DNA of 45,314 nt from Acidobacteriota bacterium (GTDB lineage: Bacteria; Acidobacteriota; Terriglobia; Bryobacterales; Bryobacteraceae). Position numbers and translations under genes: made by a program. The stretch lies in NCBI GenBank assembly GCA_018268935.1, contig JAFDVS010000042.1:1-45314 (forward strand), in the 5' to 3' direction. Positions 41,624 through 45,314 of this stretch are shown piece by piece. Every line of letters begins with the position of its first letter. Positions within the stretch are counted from its first letter, which is position 1. Below the pieces are notes generated by a model. The model was not told where the DNA came from. It worked only from the letters and a program-made list of their open reading frames with translations, and did not search any database.

Positions 41624-42370
41624 TTAGGCCGCGGTCCAACCTCCGTCTATGCTCAACACTGCTCCGTTAACGAAGGCCGACTGATCGGAGCACAGGTACA
41701 GCGCCATGTAGGCAATTTCTTCCGGTTTGCCCAAGCGGCCGATGGGCTGGCGGGCGTTCAGTTCGATACGGATTTTCTCCTTTTCATGCTTGTGGTACTT
41801 TTCGAGGTAGCCTTCGACAAACGGCGTGTCGACGGTACCGGGGCAGATACAGTTGACGCGAAACTGCGTGGGGTAATCGACGGCAAGCTGGCGGGTCATC
41901 ATGACGACGGCGCCTTTGGTGGCGCAATAGGCATAGCGGCGCTTCACGCCAACCAGGCCGCCGACGGAACCGATGTTGACCATCGAGCCGCGGGAGGCGA
42001 CGAGTTTTGGCACGGCGGCCTTGGTCACCAGGAATACGCCTTCCACGTTGACGCGAAACAGGCGCTGGAAGTCGTCGAGGGCGGTCTCTTCGACATTGCC
42101 CACCAAGCCGATTCCGGCGTTGTTGACCAGGATGTCGAGGCGGGGAATGGCGGCGAACGCGGATTCCACGCTGGCGGGGTCGGTAACATCCAGTTGCACT
42201 GGAACGGAACCGGGCACCTGCCGGCTGAGTGCGTTAGCGGCGTCGAGGTTCAAATCCGCGATATGCACGCGTGCTCCGGCCTGAGCCAGCACACGTACGG
42301 TATGTTCTCCGATCCCGCTGGCTCCTCCGGTTACCAGAGCCACGCGATCGTCTAATCGAAAAGGTGTCAT
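41624..42370 (-). CDS. SDR-family dehydrogenase
   Basis: This 248-residue classical short-chain dehydrogenase has the nucleotide-binding motif TGGASGIG (14-21), the NNAG box (83-86), catalytic Ser135 and Tyr148-x3-Lys152 (YAYCATKGA), and a C-terminal GGW. The sequence layout is close to the 2-keto-3-deoxy-L-fuconate/3-hydroxybutyrate dehydrogenase branch. It is 3 nt downstream of the PQQ-propeller gene in an operon headed by an alpha-L-fucosidase, so a role in L-fucose oxidation is plausible but not proven. Cofactor preference is likely NAD, given the Asp39 at the end of the second strand. Confidence 0.88.
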   Translation of the reverse strand: MTPFRLDDRVALVTGGASGIGEHTVRVLAQAGARVHIADLNLDAANALSRQVPGSVPVQLDVTDPASVESAFAAIPRLDILVNNAGIGLVGNVEETALDDFQRLFRVNVEGVFLVTKAAVPKLVASRGSMVNIGSVGGLVGVKRRYAYCATKGAVVMMTRQLAVDYPTQFRVNCICPGTVDTPFVEGYLEKYHKHEKEKIRIELNARQPIGRLGKPEEIAYMALYLCSDQSAFVNGAVLSIDGGWTAA

Positions 42371-42373
42371 TAC

Positions 42374-43621
42374 TTATTTCTTAACTCTTTTTCCAATGCA
42401 GTAGAGAGCCTTCTCGGTACGGAGGAAAATCTGTCCGTCGGAGATGGCTGGGGAACTGAGCATGTATTCTTCGAACTTGTTGACGGCGAGCACCTCGAAC
42501 TGGCGGCCGGCCTTCATCACCGTGGTTGTGCCCTCTTCGTTGGAGATGTAGATTTTGCCGTCGGCGAGGACTGGGGAAGAGCTGTAGATGGCTGGTGAGA
42601 TGCGCTGCGATCCCCACACTTCGGCGCCGCTCTTGGCGTCGAGGCAGGACACGATTCCACGATCATTGATGAGGTAGAGCAATTCGCCGTCGGTGACGGG
42701 GGACGGAACGTCGGGGCCATTCTGATAGGTCCACATGACGTGAGAGGTGGAGACATCGCCTTTACCGCCGGGCTTCATGGCCACAAACGGTTTGACGCGC
42801 GAGCCGGCATAGACGATTCCATCGCGATAGACGGGGGAAGTGATGATGCGGTTCATGGCGTAGTTGGTGGGGTTCAGCACATCGGCGCGCCACAGTTCCT
42901 TGACGGTGTCCATGTCGTGTCCGGTGATGAGGTCGCCGCCGGAGACGATGAGTTCCAACTTGCCGTTGACCTCGGCGATGGTGGGCGTGGTGTAGGCATC
43001 GGGAGCTTCCACCTGGGCTTTGGTGGGCCTTTCTACTTTGGCTACGGTTTTTCCGGTGGCCTTGTCGAGGCGCAGCACGTAAGAGGGGTCGTCTGTCTTC
43101 ATGCCATGCAGCACTACGATGTAGAGGGAATTCTGGTGCAGCAGAGGAGAGGAACCGTAACCCCAGTTGAGGCCGAACTTGCCGTAGTCGGCCTGAATGT
43201 CGCGCGACCAGCGTTCCTTGCCGGTGAAGTCGAACGCCTTCACGATGCCGGTTCCTGCCATGACGTACACATTCCGGCCGTCGGTGACGGGTGACGGCGA
43301 GGACATATTCTGCTTGTTGATTTTGTAGTTACCGCCGCCGACGGGCTTTTTCCAAAGCACATCGCCTTTGGCGCGATCAAGGCACCACAGTTGGAGGTTG
43401 TCGCCATCGGCCACGTTGAGGAAGATGAGTTCGCCCCAGATGATGGGAGTGGAGCCGCTGCGCATGGGCATTTCGAGGCGCCATTCGACGCCATCGGTCT
43501 TACTCCAGGAAACGGGAAGGCCCTTTTCGGTGCTGGTGCCATCGAGGGAGGGTCCACGCCATTGTGGCCAATTTTCCGCCTGAGCCCAGAGGCAGAATGT
43601 GAAACAAAGGAACAGCCGCAT
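42374..43621 (-). CDS. PQQ-like beta-propeller repeat protein
   Basis: This 415-residue exported protein has a signal peptide ([15 protein letters not shown]). The start of the mature region, [13 protein letters not shown], is a hallmark of the PQQ-binding-like propeller family common in Planctomycetes and Acidobacteria. Blade repeats with aromatic-acidic ends ([28 protein letters not shown]) are evident. It probably has no enzymatic activity of its own, as the PQQ dehydrogenase Cys pair and Asp are not seen. It lies between fucosidase and SDR genes with short gaps, so it is part of the same unit. Confidence 0.88.
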   Translation of the reverse strand: MRLFLCFTFCLWAQAENWPQWRGPSLDGTSTEKGLPVSWSKTDGVEWRLEMPMRSGSTPIIWGELIFLNVADGDNLQLWCLDRAKGDVLWKKPVGGGNYKINKQNMSSPSPVTDGRNVYVMAGTGIVKAFDFTGKERWSRDIQADYGKFGLNWGYGSSPLLHQNSLYIVVLHGMKTDDPSYVLRLDKATGKTVAKVERPTKAQVEAPDAYTTPTIAEVNGKLELIVSGGDLITGHDMDTVKELWRADVLNPTNYAMNRIITSPVYRDGIVYAGSRVKPFVAMKPGGKGDVSTSHVMWTYQNGPDVPSPVTDGELLYLINDRGIVSCLDAKSGAEVWGSQRISPAIYSSSPVLADGKIYISNEEGTTTVMKAGRQFEVLAVNKFEEYMLSSPAISDGQIFLRTEKALYCIGKRVKK

Positions 43622-43655
43622 AGAACCGATTGTATGCGAAGCGGGCGGCCCTGCT

Positions 43656-45272
43656 TTAGTGGAGCTTCACGACACTGTCGGGGCGAAAGGGCACTTCGTT
43701 GGCGAAGACCACTCCCAGAGGGTGCCGGGCGATGGCGCGGAATTCGTAATCCGCGTCCTTGGGCACGGTCATCAGGCAGTGGGAGAATTTTCCGGTGGTG
43801 GTCTTTTTCTCGTAGGGGACATTCTTCCACGGGTCGATGGCTTCGTAGAGATCGGCAAGGCCGCGGCGCTTGCGGTAATGGAAACTCACTTCGATGGTTG
43901 GGTTGCTGCCGAGGGCTTTCAATTCTCCTTCGAGGATATGGCAGCGCTGTGCTTCCTCCCACTTCACTCCGAGCGTGCTGAGCGTGGGAGCGGTGAAGCC
44001 GGGCTGGGCGTTGGTGATGCGAATGACGAGCGGGTTCGGCCAGCGGCGATTGTCGTACATGCGTTGGGCATGCATCATGTCGATGTGGAGGACGCCGTTT
44101 TCTTCGCGCACTTTGGTGGACGCGTCGACGTTCGGGCGGTATTCCAGGCGCTCGCCGGATTGCCCCAGCACGTCTACTTTGCTCTGGGGGCCGAGTTTGA
44201 CGGAGCGGAGGGCGATCTGCCGCCGTTCGCCCATCTGGAAGGGTTTTCCGGCGACAAAGGCGTACACGGACTTTGTTTTGGGATTGTGAGTGAGCCACAC
44301 GTCGCCTTCGCGGTCGACGACCCAGGGGCGGACGTATTCGACGGCTTCGGAGTTGACGAAGCTCCAGAGTGCGAACTCGCGAAGGCGCGCTTCTTCTTCG
44401 CGATAGATCTCGCCATCGGCGGTGGGACCGACGTTGAGCAGCAGATTGCCGCCCTTGGCGCGCACTTCCATCAAGGTGCGGATCCAGTCGGTGCCCGTCT
44501 TGTAAGCCTCGTTGGTGTACTTGTGCTGCCAGGCGGTGCCAATGGTGAGGCATGCTTCCCACGGCTGATCGAGGATGATTTCGGGGATCGTCTGTTCGGG
44601 AGTTTCGATGGCTCCGCGGGTCACGACGATGTCGGGGTTCAATTGCCAGGCGTATTCGCGGAGTCCGTCGGCGGGCCCATCAATGAAGAGGATGTCGATC
44701 TTGCCGTAGTTGGTGAGCAATTCACGCAGCTGGCGCTTGCCGAAATCGAGCATGGCCGGGAGTTCTTTGGTGGTGGTGCGCGGAGCCGGAGGACGCGCGA
44801 TGGGCAGGCCGTTGGTGTGCATCCAATGAAAATCGTCGGGGGAGAAATAGAGACCGATGGCGATTCCTTCCTTGCGGAAGGCGTCGATGATGGCGCGGAG
44901 CGGATCGCGGCCGAAGGGCGTATTCACGGCGTTCAGCTTTGTGGTCTGCGTCTCGAACATGGCGAAACCGGAATGGTGCTTCGAGGTGAAGACGACGTAC
45001 TTCATCCCGGCCAGTTTGGCGAGCATGGCCCATTTTTCGGGTTCGAACTTACGCGGGTTGAAGTAGCGGGGCAGGGTGTCGTAGTACTTCGCCACGTACT
45101 CGGGCGAAGCACCCACGAGGGAGTGACTGATGACGCTGCCGAGCGAGACATCGACGCTCCAGTGGATGAACATTCCGAAGCCGAGATCGCGGAACCATTC
45201 GAGCCGCTCCGGCTTGTTCTGGGCGGACAACGCCAGAGTGCAGACAAGAAGAAAAAAAGTGCGAGCCAACAT
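43656..45272 (-). CDS. Alpha-L-fucosidase (GH29)
   Basis: This 538-residue exported glycoside hydrolase has a signal peptide ([18 protein letters not shown]). The GH29 hallmarks [31 protein letters not shown] and the nucleophile region [11 protein letters not shown], with Asp198, are present, then [13 protein letters not shown]. The C-terminal part is a beta-sandwich. It would remove terminal L-fucose from glycans. As the first gene of a three-gene minus-strand operon with the PQQ-propeller and SDR genes, it points to uptake and use of fucosylated plant or algal material. A TATTAT-like -10 lies about 12-15 nt before the start. Confidence 0.92.
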   Translation of the reverse strand: MLARTFFLLVCTLALSAQNKPERLEWFRDLGFGMFIHWSVDVSLGSVISHSLVGASPEYVAKYYDTLPRYFNPRKFEPEKWAMLAKLAGMKYVVFTSKHHSGFAMFETQTTKLNAVNTPFGRDPLRAIIDAFRKEGIAIGLYFSPDDFHWMHTNGLPIARPPAPRTTTKELPAMLDFGKRQLRELLTNYGKIDILFIDGPADGLREYAWQLNPDIVVTRGAIETPEQTIPEIILDQPWEACLTIGTAWQHKYTNEAYKTGTDWIRTLMEVRAKGGNLLLNVGPTADGEIYREEEARLREFALWSFVNSEAVEYVRPWVVDREGDVWLTHNPKTKSVYAFVAGKPFQMGERRQIALRSVKLGPQSKVDVLGQSGERLEYRPNVDASTKVREENGVLHIDMMHAQRMYDNRRWPNPLVIRITNAQPGFTAPTLSTLGVKWEEAQRCHILEGELKALGSNPTIEVSFHYRKRRGLADLYEAIDPWKNVPYEKKTTTGKFSHCLMTVPKDADYEFRAIARHPLGVVFANEVPFRPDSVVKLH

Positions 45273-45314
45273 AGCTCTTATAATAGAGACTATGGTGCGT
45301 CCTGAAAGACGCGT

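Noticed and set aside
43599..45305. A 568-codon open frame on the plus strand
   Set aside because: It mirrors the GH29 gene and has no recognisable family motifs, whereas the minus-strand frame has a signal peptide and a full GH29 domain.
45292..45314. A partial plus-strand gene starting at ATG 45292 with a TATAAT box at 45279-45284
   Set aside because: Only seven codons are in the window and the box could serve the divergent GH29 gene; there is not enough evidence for a gene.
1..45314. CRISPR arrays, rRNA genes or transposase genes
   Set aside because: No regularly spaced repeats, rRNA segments or DDE transposase motifs were recognised on reading both strands.

Overview
The window looks like an Acidobacteriota chromosome, most likely a Bryobacterales/Solibacter-type organism. 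The pointers are a PadR regulator translationally coupled to an 'acidobacterial duplicated orphan permease' (ADOP-type MacB/FtsX permease), a PEP-CTERM protein, a zf-HC2 anti-sigma/CHAT-TPR cluster, a PQQ-propeller protein starting with the WPQWRGP signature, and generally high-GC codon use with many GTG/TTG starts. This assignment is inference from gene content; no rRNA is present.

Positions 1-16966 are an integrated accessory element whose left end lies outside the window. Its right end abuts the 3' end of the tmRNA gene (ssrA, minus strand, 16967-17318). Next to ssrA is a recombination/replication module, all on the minus strand: tyrosine integrase, excisionase-like winged-helix protein, a probable rolling-circle-type replication initiator and a small ribbon-helix-helix-like protein. 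The cargo looks like a defence island. A five-gene minus-strand operon (12353 down to 2741) has junctions that overlap by 4 nt, or in one case are 1 nt apart. It encodes an SNF2-family helicase, a type III-like Mod methyltransferase, a Res helicase-nuclease, a RES-domain protein with an N-terminal zinc-ribbon/HEPN-like region (predicted NAD+-consuming toxin), and a PD-(D/E)XK nuclease-like protein. Divergent from it is a DUF262/HNH (GmrSD-like) gene. At the far left are a second RES-domain gene, a second tyrosine recombinase and two small overlapping unknown genes. The joining of a restriction-modification core to a RES toxin in one tightly coupled operon is the best candidate here for an undescribed system.

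Positions 16967-45314 are chromosomal backbone. ssrA is followed divergently by a ClpS-like adaptor. Then comes a minus-strand cluster of ECF-like sigma factor, zinc-finger anti-sigma factor, PEP-CTERM protein and a secreted TPR-CHAT protein. Next are a secreted Dabb-like protein, glucarate dehydratase, a 43-residue basic protein, and a plus-strand trio (MFS exporter, zinc metallopeptidase, unknown protein). These are followed by a YfhO-like membrane protein with a small membrane partner, a FabF-type ketoacyl synthase, an AraC regulator, and a flavocytochrome with three C-terminal heme c motifs. PadR/ADOP permease, a secreted-looking YqgE/AlgH protein, the rplU-rpmA-obg ribosomal group, a penicillin-binding transpeptidase, and an alpha-L-fucosidase/PQQ-propeller/SDR operon complete the window.

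No CRISPR array, rRNA, tRNA or insertion sequence was recognised. Apart from the first 200 bases there is no gene-free stretch longer than about 180 bases.
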